From Nocardia sp. XZ_19_385 (GTDB taxonomy: Bacteria > Actinomycetota > Actinomycetes > Mycobacteriales > Mycobacteriaceae): 64,000 nucleotides of DNA. The stretch lies in assembly GCF_015355755.1 (NCBI RefSeq), contig NZ_JACVEE010000004.1:124001-188000 (forward strand), given 5' to 3'. Every line of letters starts with the position of its first letter. The first letter of the stretch is position 1. A program made the translations under genes and the position numbers. The notes beneath the pieces were generated by a model, which was not told the origin of the DNA, did no database searches, and worked only from the letters and a program-made list of their open reading frames with translations. Shown piece after piece: positions 53,287 to 61,880 of the stretch.

Positions 53287-54564
53287 ATGAGAGTCGCGAT
53301 CCCGTTGACGGGTACCCGCGGGGACGTCCAGCCAGCCGTCGCGCTCGGGCTGGAGTTGCGCCGGCGCGGGCACGATGTGTTCGTCGGCGCGCCCCCGAAC
53401 CTGGTCGACTTCGTCACCCGGGCCGGTTTGACCGCGGCGCCGTGCGGCCCCGATGTCCAGCAGCTCTACTCCTCGGAGGAAGGCCAGCGCGCGCTCGCCG
53501 CGGGCAGCAGCTTCCGGTTGATGCAGCTGGTCGGCAAGCAGATGGCCGGGTACGCGGCGCGGATGAACCACGAGGTCATCAGCGTGTGCCGGGACGCCGA
53601 CATCATCGTCTCGACCATGCTCACCGAGGACCGGGCGGCATCGGTGTCCGAGGCGATGGGCGTCCCGATGGTGTCATTGCACGGGTTCCCGTCCCGCATG
53701 AACGGCGCTTATCCGTTCCCCGGCGTGCTGCCGCCGACCGCGCGGCCACCGGCCCTGGTCAACCGTGCGACCTGGGTGCTGGCCGAAAATCTGCGGCGCG
53801 TGGTCTTCCTGAAGTACCTGAACCAGTTGCGCGCCGAACTCGGCCTGCGGCGATCCTTCGCCAGCCCGGCCGAGATGCTGGCCCGCCGGGGGGTGCCGGA
53901 GGTGCAGATCTACGACCCCGCGCTGGTGCCGGGCCTGGCCGAGGAATGGGGCACGAGCCGGCCGCTGGTCGGATTCCTGCCGCTGGAACGGTTCACCCGG
54001 GAGGCGATCGGCGAACTCGCCGCCGACCACGGGGAGATCATCGCCTGGATCGGGGAGGGCGAACCGCCGGTGTACTTCGGTTTCGGCAGCATGCCGATCC
54101 GCGACACCCGCGCGGTGCTGTCGATCGTCGAGGACGTGTGCACCCGGCTGGGGCGGCGCGGGCTGGTCAGCGCGGGCTGGAGCGATCTGGACCTCGCCGA
54201 TGCCGAGACCGGTGCGCAGCTCAAGGTTGTCGGACCGCTCGCCCACGACATCGTCTTCCCGCTGTGCGCGGCGGCGGTGCACCACGGCGGCATCGGCACC
54301 ACCTTCGAAAGCTTGCGGGCGGGTCTGCCGACGGTGGTGTGCTCGGTGTCGTTCGACCAGCCGATGTGGGGTGGGCAGGTGGAGCGCCTCGGTGTGGGCG
54401 CGCATCTGTCGTTCCAGAAACTCGACCGTGAGCACCTGACCTCCGCGCTGCGCACCGCCCTTGCCGAGGAAACCCGGCAGCGCACGAAAACCCTTGCCGG
54501 TCAGCTCTACTCGCACTCCGACGCCACCTCCCGCACGGCCGACATCGTGGAGTCGACCGCGTGA
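53287..54564 (+). CDS. GT1 (MGT-type) glycosyltransferase
   Basis: A 425-residue GT-B enzyme like those that decorate macrolides, glycopeptides and polyenes. The N-terminal acceptor domain starts MRVAIPLTGTRGDVQPAVALGLELRRRGHDVFVGAPPNLVDFV. The C-terminal donor domain has PPVYFGFGSMPIRDTRAV and VGPLAHDIVFPLCAAAVHHGGIGTTFESLRAGLPTVVCSVSFDQPMWGGQVERLGVG, the NDP-sugar-binding HHGGxGT and DQ motifs. ATG 53287 is used; GTG 53269 is an alternative. Its stop codon overlaps a GTG that opens the 13-codon remnant described separately. Confidence 0.92.
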   Translation: MRVAIPLTGTRGDVQPAVALGLELRRRGHDVFVGAPPNLVDFVTRAGLTAAPCGPDVQQLYSSEEGQRALAAGSSFRLMQLVGKQMAGYAARMNHEVISVCRDADIIVSTMLTEDRAASVSEAMGVPMVSLHGFPSRMNGAYPFPGVLPPTARPPALVNRATWVLAENLRRVVFLKYLNQLRAELGLRRSFASPAEMLARRGVPEVQIYDPALVPGLAEEWGTSRPLVGFLPLERFTREAIGELAADHGEIIAWIGEGEPPVYFGFGSMPIRDTRAVLSIVEDVCTRLGRRGLVSAGWSDLDLADAETGAQLKVVGPLAHDIVFPLCAAAVHHGGIGTTFESLRAGLPTVVCSVSFDQPMWGGQVERLGVGAHLSFQKLDREHLTSALRTALAEETRQRTKTLAGQLYSHSDATSRTADIVESTA

Positions 54565-54602
54565 GCGCCGCCGGACACCGGACGTCACCTCGGGTTCCGT
54601 GA
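54561..54602 (+). pseudogene. 13-codon start-to-stop remnant, possible deleted ABC ATPase gene
   Basis: GTG 54561 overlaps the GT1 stop (GTGA), and the resulting frame VSAAGHRTSPRVP ends at TGA 54600-54602, which in turn overlaps the GTG of the permease gene (GTGA again). Normal DrrAB-type loci have the ATPase gene exactly in this place. I infer an internal deletion that left both coupling junctions. Confidence 0.4.
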
Positions 54603-55426
54603 CCGAACCCGCTGCTGGTCATCCGCAGCGCGGCGAAGGGTCTCCGGTCCGCCAGAGATCTTTCGCCGTGCCCAGGACGGCAGGGCGCGTGTGCGCGGAC
54701 TCCTACGTGATGTTCGTGCGCAGCGGGCGGCATACGCTGCGTAGTCGCGACACCCTGGTGATCTCGGTGCTCTTGCCGATCTTGATCATGCTGCTGTTCG
54801 TATACGTGTTCGGCGGCGCGATCGAGGTCGAAGGGCCGTATCTGGACTATGTCGTTCCGGGAATTGTGCTGCTGTGCACGGGGTTCGGTGCATCGATCAC
54901 TGCGACGGCCGTAGCGGGGGACATGACTTCGGGTGCGGTGCAACGGTTCCGCACCCTGCCGATGTTCCGGCAGGCGCTGCTGGCCGGGCACGCAGGGGAG
55001 GGATTGCTGCGGAATCTGGCGGCCATCACCATCGTGCTGATTGTTGCCACGATTCTCGGATTCCGGCCGCGCGCAGATGTTTTGGGCTGGTTGACGGCGC
55101 TGGCGGTGATCGTGCTCTTCGTGCTCGCGGTGACCTGGATCGCCGTCGCACTCGGCTTGCTGGCACGCAGTCCCGAAGCGGCAGGCGGGTTCACCTACGC
55201 GATCATGTTCATCCCGTACCTCAGTAGTGCGTTCGTGCCGACCGCCACGATGCCGGGATGGTTGCGCGGGTTCGCCGACCATCAACCCGCCACGGCAGTG
55301 GTCGACAGTTTGCGCGCGGAGTGGGGCGGTGCGGGCAACAGCAGCGTGGTCAGCGCCGTCTTATGGTGCTTCGGGTTGGCAGCGATGGGTTATGTCACGG
55401 CAGCGGTTCTATATGAACGGCGTTGA
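54599..55426 (+). CDS. ABC-2-type transporter permease (DrrB-like)
   Basis: A 275-residue membrane protein with six helices after a cytoplasmic N-terminus: CADSYVMFVRSGRHTLRSRDTLVISVLLPILIMLLFVYVFGG, YLDYVVPGIVLLCTGFGASITATAVAGDMTSGAVQRFRTLPMFRQALLAGH (the conserved ABC-2 segment with G...RFRTLP), then several helices and FMFIPYLSSAFVPTATMPGWLRGFADHQPATAVVDSLR. DrrB-like permeases export antibiotics with a DrrA ATPase. No ATPase gene is in the window, so it must borrow one or be inactive. GTG 54599 overlaps the stop of the 13-codon remnant. Confidence 0.85.
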   Translation: MTEPAAGHPQRGEGSPVRQRSFAVPRTAGRVCADSYVMFVRSGRHTLRSRDTLVISVLLPILIMLLFVYVFGGAIEVEGPYLDYVVPGIVLLCTGFGASITATAVAGDMTSGAVQRFRTLPMFRQALLAGHAGEGLLRNLAAITIVLIVATILGFRPRADVLGWLTALAVIVLFVLAVTWIAVALGLLARSPEAAGGFTYAIMFIPYLSSAFVPTATMPGWLRGFADHQPATAVVDSLRAEWGGAGNSSVVSAVLWCFGLAAMGYVTAAVLYERR

Positions 55427-55484
55427 GGGGCGTACTACCTGGCGGGCCCTGTCATCCTGCGGGCACTGAAGGGCCTGCCTGCCG

Positions 55485-56243
55485 CTAGGTGGACTCCGGC
55501 CGGCTGGGTGTGCGTTCGGCGGCGGTGGCGAGGTAGTCGCCGAGTTCCCGGCGCAAGGTCACATCCAGCGACCGCGCCAGCGTGCTGTGCACCGCCGCCA
55601 CCGCCAGCTCGCGCATCTTGGTGAGCATCGTTGTGGTCTGGGCGATTTCGGCGTTGGTGTCCGGCAGCCAGCCCGCGCCGTGCTCGTCCACGATGTGCTG
55701 TTTCGCGGCGGTGATCATGATGTGGGTGACGTCGTCGATACGATCGGCGACCTTGGCGTAGATCTCGATCAGCATGCGCAGCTCGATGCCGTACTCGTGC
55801 AGTTCGGCGAACGAGGCGAGCAGCTGGGTATCGGTGAAGACCACCGTGTCGCCCTCGAGGCGCACCAGTTTCATCTCGCGCAGCCGTTCGACGAGTTCGT
55901 CGGTCTCGGCGCCCAGGATGGTCCCGATGAGCTCGCGCGAGACCTCGAAGGTTTCGTCGGCGCCCCACGGCGCGGTGACCGCGTGCTGCAGGCCGAGCAC
56001 CTCGGTGAGGTCTTTGCCGGTCTCCCAGCTGGTGATGAAGTCGGCGATGTGCGCGGTGGTGAAACCGCGCTGCAACAGCGCGTCGATCAAGCGCAGGCGT
56101 TCCAGATGCGCGTCGCCGTAGAGGCTGGCGCGGCCGTCCTTGCCCAGCGGCGGTGGGAGCAGGCCGCGTTCCTGATAGGCCCGGACATTGCGGGTGGTGG
56201 TGCCCGCGGCGCGAGCGAGGTCATCGATTCGGTACTCCGGCAT
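55485..56243 (-). CDS. MerR-family transcriptional regulator
   Basis: A 252-residue regulator. The winged HTH reads MPEYRIDDLARAAGTTTRNVRAYQERGLLPPPLGKDGRASLYGDAHLERLRLIDALLQRGFTTAHIADFI, followed by a helical coiled segment and a large effector domain (about residues 80-252) without the Cys of metal-sensing MerR proteins. ATG 56243 has GGGAGG 7 nt upstream. It lies downstream of, and on the same strand as, the monooxygenase operon, separated by a large hairpin, and is the nearest candidate to control that operon through the palindrome at 60.8 kb. Confidence 0.87.
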   Translation of the reverse strand: MPEYRIDDLARAAGTTTRNVRAYQERGLLPPPLGKDGRASLYGDAHLERLRLIDALLQRGFTTAHIADFITSWETGKDLTEVLGLQHAVTAPWGADETFEVSRELIGTILGAETDELVERLREMKLVRLEGDTVVFTDTQLLASFAELHEYGIELRMLIEIYAKVADRIDDVTHIMITAAKQHIVDEHGAGWLPDTNAEIAQTTTMLTKMRELAVAAVHSTLARSLDVTLRRELGDYLATAAERTPSRPEST

Positions 56244-56349
56244 CGATCACACCTCCCTCGCCCACCATGCGTCGCTACCGACGCTCCGACAACCCGATCG
56301 CTGACCGACCGAGTCTAACGGTCTGTGCCTTCTGCCAGCGCCTGCGGCA

Positions 56350-56444
56350 CCGGGTGTTCGCGGCCCGGTGTCTCGCATCCGAGCAGCCGAGACTCGCGCC
56401 TGCGCTGTCGGCTACTCGGCTGCGACACGGGCCGCGAACACCGG
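56350..56444 (-). terminator. Large bipartite hairpin after the monooxygenase operon
   Basis: The outer arms (56350-56367 and 56428-56444) pair through GTGTTCGCGGCCCG/CGGGCCGCGAACAC. Inner arms CCGAGCAGCCGA and TCGGCTACTCGG pair with one mismatch. It begins 3 bp after the stop of the monooxygenase gene and should end that operon before the MerR gene. Confidence 0.7.
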
Positions 56445-56447
56445 TTG

Positions 56448-57938
56448 TCACGACACTGCGGCGATCTTCGGGCGCGCCGGCACGGACTCGACCACCTCGT
56501 AGTCGTCCAGTTTCAGGGTGCGTAACTGGTTGACGTACTGGGTCGCGAAACCCGGGTACATGGTTGCGTTGAAACCGTCCTCGGTGAGGTACCAGCTGTG
56601 GCAGCCCGAATTCCAGGTGGTGGCGGTGAGCCGCCGCTGGATGGCCGCGTTGTAGCGGTCCTGCTTTTCCCGGCGTACGTCGAGCAGGCGCAGGTCGCGG
56701 TCCAGGATGGTCTTGATGGCGCCGGACAGGTAATCCAGTTGTGCCTCCATGTACACCAGCGCCGAATTGTGGCCGGGGCCGGAGTTCGGGCCGAAGGTGA
56801 AGAACAGATTCGGATACCCCGACACCGCGACGCTCTTGTAGGCGTAGGCGCCTTTGGACCATTCCTGGGCCAGCACCCTGCCATCGCGTCCGACGATCGG
56901 GATCGGCGTGCCCGCCTTGGACACATCGAACCCGGTCGCGAACACGATGCAATCCGCCTGGTGCTCAACGCCTTCCGCGGTGCGGATGCCCTTCTCGGAG
57001 AGGCGGGCGATCGGCCAGGTGATGAGCTTGCAGTTGTCCTGCTGCAACGCCGGGTAGTAGTCGTCGGTCATCAGCAGCCGCTTGCAGCCCGCCCGGAAAT
57101 CGGGGGTGAGCTGGCGCCGCAGCCACGGATCCTTGACCTGCCTGCGCAACTGCGCCTTGCCGACCATCTCCACCACGCGAGTCAGCGGGGTGTTCCACAC
57201 GACGCCGAGTGCTACCGATTCGTGCCCGTAGAACCAGGCCTGGCGGGCCAGCGATTCGGAGGCGGGCACCTGTCGGTAGAGCTGTTTGAGCAGCGGGCTG
57301 GTGCGCCGGTTGACGCGCGGCAGCACCCAGCCCGGTGTCCGCTGGAACACCTTCACCGAGGCTGCCTGCTTGACCAGCTCCGGAATGATCTGCACCGCAC
57401 TGGCTCCGGTGCCGACCACCGCGACCTTCTTGCCGGTGAAGTCGTAGTCGTGATCCCAACGAGCACTGTGGATCTTGTGCCCCTCGTAGTCCTCGATGCC
57501 GCGGATGGCCGGGAAGCTGGCGTTGGCCAGCGGACCCGACGCGAGCACCACCGAGCGGGCCCGGACCGGATCCCGTCCTTCGATGTCGATGGTCCAGTGC
57601 CCGGCCGACTCGTCGAACTCGATCCCGGCGACCGTATGGCCGAACCGAATCCGTTCGTGCAGACCGTAATCGGCGGCCATCGACTCGATGTAGCCGAGAA
57701 TCTCGTTGCTGCCCGAGTAGGTGTGCGACCAATCCGGGTTCCGTGCGAAACTGTAGGAGTACAGCCGCGACGGAATGTCGCACGCCGCACCGGGATAGGT
57801 GTTGTCGCGCCAGGTCCCGCCGATCTTCGTGCCACGCTCGAACAGTGTGAAATCGTGGATGCCCTTTTGCCGCAACCGGATCGCGGCCCCGATACCCGCG
57901 AATCCCGCACCGATGATGGCAACGTCGATGGTCTTCAT
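56448..57938 (-). CDS. Flavin-containing (Baeyer-Villiger-type) monooxygenase
   Basis: A 496-residue FAD/NADPH monooxygenase. The FAD loop is TIDVAIIGAGFAGIGAAIRLRQKGIHDFTLFERGTKIGGTWRDNTYPGAACDIPSRLYSYSF. The BVMO fingerprint appears as YEGHKIHSARWDHD (FxGxxxHxxxW with Tyr for Phe), and the NADPH loop is KVAVVGTGASAVQIIPELV. FATGFD marks the C-terminal FAD contact. M. tuberculosis MymA (Rv3083) and EthA belong here. ATG 57938 overlaps the stop of the diiron gene by 4 bp. The last gene of its operon, followed by a large hairpin. Confidence 0.92.
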   Translation of the reverse strand: MKTIDVAIIGAGFAGIGAAIRLRQKGIHDFTLFERGTKIGGTWRDNTYPGAACDIPSRLYSYSFARNPDWSHTYSGSNEILGYIESMAADYGLHERIRFGHTVAGIEFDESAGHWTIDIEGRDPVRARSVVLASGPLANASFPAIRGIEDYEGHKIHSARWDHDYDFTGKKVAVVGTGASAVQIIPELVKQAASVKVFQRTPGWVLPRVNRRTSPLLKQLYRQVPASESLARQAWFYGHESVALGVVWNTPLTRVVEMVGKAQLRRQVKDPWLRRQLTPDFRAGCKRLLMTDDYYPALQQDNCKLITWPIARLSEKGIRTAEGVEHQADCIVFATGFDVSKAGTPIPIVGRDGRVLAQEWSKGAYAYKSVAVSGYPNLFFTFGPNSGPGHNSALVYMEAQLDYLSGAIKTILDRDLRLLDVRREKQDRYNAAIQRRLTATTWNSGCHSWYLTEDGFNATMYPGFATQYVNQLRTLKLDDYEVVESVPARPKIAAVS

Positions 57939-58861
57939 GCCGCGGGCTCGTAGGTGATTTCCTTCGACCACGTCGGGTCCTTTCGCAACAGTACCTTCGG
58001 TACCCGGGCGGTGATCTTCACCAGTGCGTCGGCCACCAGGTGGTAGGGGTGATGCCGGTTGATCACCCAGCCGCCGTGCATCTTCACGATCTGATACATC
58101 GGCAGCCGCCGCGCGAATTCACTGCGCTCCCCGACGTTTCCGTACCGCTTGAGCGCGGCGTACAGCTTCTCCTCGTCGACGCCCATCGCCACGATGTTGT
58201 CGCGCATCTTGTTCAGCAGCGGCACATAGCTGAGCACGCCGATCATGAAGGTCGGCTTGACCCAGCCGCCGACCAGTTCGATCAGCAGCTTGCGGATCTC
58301 GGCGTGACCCAGCACGTCCATCACCGCAAAATCGACGGCCAGATGGCGGGATTCGTCGGCGTTGATGCGCTTGAACACCTCCTGGCAGACCGGGTCCTCG
58401 ATCTCGTCCATGATGAACTTGACCAGCGCACCGTCCAGCGCCACCTCGAGCATCGGAATCACGGTGCCCAGGAACGACAGTGACATGCTGTCGGCGTACT
58501 GATCCAGGAAGTCGATGACCAGCTTGACGTTGATGTTCGGCTGCGGGATCTCGTCGCCGTCGAGCATGCCCCAGCGCCGCATCAGCGCCAGTTCGGCGTT
58601 GGCGTGCTTCTGCTCTTCGGCATGGAAGTAGCGGTAGATCTCGCGCAGGGTTTCGGTCGGCGCCTTCTTGGCCATGGCGGCGAAACCGCGGGCGCCCACG
58701 TTCTCGATCCACATCAGATCGGCCATGAACGGCTTGAGCTTGGCGTGCAGCTCCGGCGAAATCATCTCCGCGCCAGGCGCATCCCATTCGATGTCGGCCA
58801 GCGCCCACTGCCGGTCCTTGATCTTGCGGAGCATATCGTCGAAGTCCATAGCGATTGCCAT
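57935..58861 (-). CDS. Ferritin-like diiron protein (putative oxygenase)
   Basis: A 308-residue helical protein with two E-x-x-H-type metal motifs: YFHAEEQKHANAELALMRR and KRINADESRHLAVDFAVMDVLG, plus candidate ligands IWIEN in MWIENVGARGF and Glu in MLEVALDG. Together these fit a ferritin-like diiron site, as in AurF/CmlI-type or acyl-desaturase-like oxygenases. It is of the group annotated as 'metal-dependent hydrolase' or 'diiron oxygenase' in mycobacteria. ATG 58861 has GGGAG 6 nt upstream; MDFDDML, four residues later, is an alternative. It lies 1 bp after the SDR gene and overlaps the BVMO gene by 4 bp. Confidence 0.8.
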   Translation of the reverse strand: MAIAMDFDDMLRKIKDRQWALADIEWDAPGAEMISPELHAKLKPFMADLMWIENVGARGFAAMAKKAPTETLREIYRYFHAEEQKHANAELALMRRWGMLDGDEIPQPNINVKLVIDFLDQYADSMSLSFLGTVIPMLEVALDGALVKFIMDEIEDPVCQEVFKRINADESRHLAVDFAVMDVLGHAEIRKLLIELVGGWVKPTFMIGVLSYVPLLNKMRDNIVAMGVDEEKLYAALKRYGNVGERSEFARRLPMYQIVKMHGGWVINRHHPYHLVADALVKITARVPKVLLRKDPTWSKEITYEPAA

Positions 58862-58862
58862 G

Positions 58863-59774
58863 TCAGACTCCCGTCTTGTCGGTGACCGTGATCCGGTCGG
58901 GGGAAGGCGAAGTGTCCTGCGGCAGTAGCCGTTCCAGCAGTCCGAGGACGAGGGTGTACTGCGCGGGGAAGTAGCGCTTTAGCCGCCAGACGACGTGCGC
59001 GTCCAGCTGCGGCAGCACATAGAGCTGGCCGCGATCGTGCGCGTCCAGGGTGGCCTTGGCGACCTGGTCGGGGGTGAAACCGGTGATGCGCATGAGGGTT
59101 TCGGCCAGGCGAGTGGCCTCACCGGTGATGCGGCCGTCGCGGGCGACATTGGTCTTGACGAAGGTCGGGCACAGCACCGTCACGCCGACGCCGGTGCCGC
59201 TGAGTTCGGCGGCCATGGTCTCCGACAGCGACATCACCGCGGCCTTGGCGGTGTTATAGGCCGCCATCGACGGCGCGGCGGCGAACCCGGCGGCGGAGGC
59301 GACATTGATGATGCCGCGCGGCCGCTCGCGCGAGGACCGCAATTGCGGGGTGAATACCTCGCAGCCGTGCACCACGCCCCACAGGTTGATGCCGAGCGCC
59401 CAGCTCCAGTCCTCGAAACCGATGTCGCCCACGTGTTTTCCGCCGATGCCGACGCCGGCGTTGTTGATCACCAAGGAGGCCGGGCCCTCGAAGATCGAGG
59501 CGGCGAAGCGGGCCAGGTTCTGCACGTCCTCGCGCTGGGCGACATCGCAGCGGAACGCGTGTGCCGCACCCCGGTGCTCGCGGTCGATGAGCGCGACGGT
59601 CTCATCCGCGCGCACCTCGTCGATATCGGCGCAGATGACCTGGCCGCCGCGCGCGGCGATCTCGAGGGCGAAGGCGCGGCCGATACCGCTGCCCGCGCCG
59701 GTGACCACCGCTCGCGCACCATAGGAGCGGCGGGGCCGTACCGCCACCGGTATCAGCTTTTCCAGTCCGAACAT
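58863..59774 (-). CDS. Short-chain dehydrogenase/reductase (SadH-like)
   Basis: A 303-residue classical SDR with C-terminal extension. ARAVVTGAGSGIGRAFALEIAARGGQVICADID is the TGxxxGIG cofactor loop with an acidic residue favouring NAD. VINNAGVGIGG, INVASAAGF and the catalytic YNTAKAAV follow, then VTVLCPTFVKTNVA. A tail of about 60 residues ending near LLERLLPQDT resembles M. tuberculosis SadH (Rv3085) of the mymA operon. It lies 1 bp downstream of the hydrolase gene's stop and 1 bp before the diiron gene, so it is one transcript. Confidence 0.9.
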   Translation of the reverse strand: MFGLEKLIPVAVRPRRSYGARAVVTGAGSGIGRAFALEIAARGGQVICADIDEVRADETVALIDREHRGAAHAFRCDVAQREDVQNLARFAASIFEGPASLVINNAGVGIGGKHVGDIGFEDWSWALGINLWGVVHGCEVFTPQLRSSRERPRGIINVASAAGFAAAPSMAAYNTAKAAVMSLSETMAAELSGTGVGVTVLCPTFVKTNVARDGRITGEATRLAETLMRITGFTPDQVAKATLDAHDRGQLYVLPQLDAHVVWRLKRYFPAQYTLVLGLLERLLPQDTSPSPDRITVTDKTGV

Positions 59775-59775
59775 C

Positions 59776-60756
59776 TCAGCTCACCTTCTCGACGGTGACG
59801 GAATCCTGTGCCGCGCACAGGAAGTCGGCGGCACGGGCCAGCGCCCGGTCGGCCTCGGGGACCAGCACGGGCAGCGCCTGGAAGACGTGCACCTGGCCGG
59901 GCCAGATCTCGAGTACGCAGTCCCCGCCCGCCGCGCGCACCATTTTGTGCAGTGCGCGAGCGTCGGCGGCGAGCATCTCGGTGCCACCCGCCTGCACCAG
60001 AATCGGCGGCAGCACAGTGCCTTTCGGGATGCTGAGCCGCAGCCGCGGGGTATCGGCGGGCAGCCCCCGGGTGTACTGCGCCGGCAACTTACTCGCCGCG
60101 GCGGCGGTGACGAGCGGGTCCGGTCGACGGCGTTCCTGTTCGGCGGCCAAGCCGAGGGTGAGGTCGAGCAGCGGTGAGAACATCGCGACCGCGGCCGGTT
60201 GGGCCTGGCCCCGGCGATGGTTCTCGATGAGCAGGTCGAGCGCGAGGTGCCCGCCCGCCGAATCGCAGCCGATCACCAGATCCGCCGCCGCGTAGCGGCC
60301 GAGCAGCCAGGCGTAGCCCGCCTCGACGTCGTCGGCGGCCGCCGGGAACGGGTGCTCCGGTGCGAGCCGGTAGTCCACGACGAAGACCGGCAGACCGGTC
60401 CGCTTCGACAACCGGGCCGCCAGGCCGCGATGGGTGCGCGCCGAGCACAGCACATACCCACTGCCGTGTATGTAATAAACCGCCCGCGGCCCGAACGTAA
60501 CGCCCGGCGCGCATACCCATTCGCCGCGGACGCCCCCGTCGCGGACCTTGGTGACGGTAATGCCGGACATCGGCGGGCCGCCGACGGTCATGAGCGTGGC
60601 GATGAGCTGACGTGCGAACCAGATGCCGGGCGGGTTCATGGGAATCGCGTTGTGCAGCGGCCGCAGGGCGTATGCGGCGGCGGTGGCAGCGACGGAGGCG
60701 CGCAGGGAGGGCGCCGCCGGAATGGCGGGGACCGAGGTCCTCGTTGACCTTGTCAT
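59776..60756 (-). CDS. Alpha/beta hydrolase, hormone-sensitive-lipase family (LipR-like)
   Basis: A 326-residue esterase. The oxyanion motif is YYIHGSGYV (97-100, HGSG instead of HGGG), DYRLAPEHPFPAA is the HSL-family hallmark, and the nucleophile Ser166 lies in IGCDSAGGHLAL. Asp and His of the triad are likely in GTEMLAADARALH and GQVHVFQAL. It corresponds by family and neighbours to LipR (Rv3084). ATG 60756 is chosen; ATG 60804 would add 16 residues but lies inside the upstream palindrome. It is the first gene of the hydrolase-SDR-diiron-BVMO operon. Confidence 0.9.
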   Translation of the reverse strand: MTRSTRTSVPAIPAAPSLRASVAATAAAYALRPLHNAIPMNPPGIWFARQLIATLMTVGGPPMSGITVTKVRDGGVRGEWVCAPGVTFGPRAVYYIHGSGYVLCSARTHRGLAARLSKRTGLPVFVVDYRLAPEHPFPAAADDVEAGYAWLLGRYAAADLVIGCDSAGGHLALDLLIENHRRGQAQPAAVAMFSPLLDLTLGLAAEQERRRPDPLVTAAAASKLPAQYTRGLPADTPRLRLSIPKGTVLPPILVQAGGTEMLAADARALHKMVRAAGGDCVLEIWPGQVHVFQALPVLVPEADRALARAADFLCAAQDSVTVEKVS

Positions 60757-60773
60757 GCATTCAGAATCAGCGA

Positions 60774-60803
60774 TGAATGTGCCATTTGTCAATGGCACAT
60801 TCA
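60774..60803 (-). promoter_or_regulatory. Operator palindrome of the hydrolase-monooxygenase operon
   Basis: TGAATGTGCCATT (60774-60786) and AATGGCACATTCA (60791-60803) are perfect 13-bp arms around TGTC, 18 bp before the hydrolase start codon. It lies between the dehydrogenase gene (ends 60844, same strand) and the operon. Its AT content is well above the surroundings. Confidence 0.7.
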
Positions 60804-60843
60804 AAACAGCAATGTACGGGCCTGCTACCGGCCCCGCTGTTTT

Positions 60844-61797
60844 CTAGTAGCCGCGCTCGGGATCGATGGGCGCCAGCAGCTCCCGGCCTGCGACGAACCG
60901 GCTGACATTCGCGGCGACATGGTCGGCGAAGGCAGCCAGCCGCAGCTGCGGCGGATTCGAATCATGCGGTGTGACAATGGCATTCGGCAGCACCCAGAGC
61001 GGGTGGCCGTCGGGCAGCGGTTCCGGTTCGGTGACATCGAGGCCCGCGCCCGCGATGGCGCCCGAAGCCAGCGCCGCGACCAGGGCGTCGGTATCGATCA
61101 GGCTGCCCCGGGCGACGTTGATGACCCAGGACGACGGCTTGAGCCGGGCCAGTTCCTCCGCGCCGAGGAGATGCTGGGTAGCGGCGGTCGCGGGCGCCGC
61201 GATCACGACATGATCGGTGCGGCTCCACACCTTGCCGAGCTGGTCGGCGGGCACGGTCTCCACCGAATCCGGGATGCCGGGACCGGTGACCGGACGACCG
61301 GACCGGTTGACCGCGATGACCTGCGCGCCGAGCGGAGCCAGCATCGGAATCAGCGCACGGCCGATACCGCCCGCGCCGACGATGGTGACGGTCTTGCCGC
61401 GCAAACTGCCCACGTGCGGGAAGAAATCCTGCTGCCGCCAGCTCGCCGCGCGCAGATGCTCGGGCAGGTAGCGCACGCCCGCGAGCAGCAGCATCAGTGC
61501 GTGCTCGGCCACGCTGTTGGCGAAAGCGCCTGCGGCCGAGGTGAAGCGGACGTTCGGATGACGGGCGATGATGCCGGCGGTGAACCAATCCTCGACGCCG
61601 GCGGCGGGCAGCTGCACCCATTCGATGCTCGCGGGCAGCTGGTCGGGGAACTCGCCGGGGCTGGTGCCGGCCCAGATCAAGGCGCGCGCGTCCGCGAGAT
61701 CGGTGACCTCGGCGCCGCCCTCGCCGACGGCTTTGAGTAACAGGGTTGGTTCGGGCCGGACGGGGCCGACAGCGATCGGTACGACTGTGTCACTCAT
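60844..61797 (-). CDS. D-isomer-specific 2-hydroxyacid dehydrogenase
   Basis: A 317-residue NAD(P)-dependent dehydrogenase. GSLRGKTVTIVGAGGIGRALIPMLAPLGAQVIAVNRSG is the dinucleotide fold. Catalytic residues are in NVARGSLIDTDALVAAL (Arg), GLDVTEPEPLPDGHPLW (Glu) and NAIVTPHDSNPP (His), in the usual order. It is in the GhrA/SerA-like superfamily; the substrate is unknown. ATG 61797 has GGGAGG about 9 nt upstream. It is followed by the hydrolase operon, with a 40-bp gap to the operator. Confidence 0.9.
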   Translation of the reverse strand: MSDTVVPIAVGPVRPEPTLLLKAVGEGGAEVTDLADARALIWAGTSPGEFPDQLPASIEWVQLPAAGVEDWFTAGIIARHPNVRFTSAAGAFANSVAEHALMLLLAGVRYLPEHLRAASWRQQDFFPHVGSLRGKTVTIVGAGGIGRALIPMLAPLGAQVIAVNRSGRPVTGPGIPDSVETVPADQLGKVWSRTDHVVIAAPATAATQHLLGAEELARLKPSSWVINVARGSLIDTDALVAALASGAIAGAGLDVTEPEPLPDGHPLWVLPNAIVTPHDSNPPQLRLAAFADHVAANVSRFVAGRELLAPIDPERGY

Positions 61798-61880
61798 CCT
61801 CGCGGACCTCCCTGTGAATGCGCGGCCGTAGCGGCCCGAAACTACCTTAATGGGCACCGCCGGGCCGTGGTTTAGCAAGG

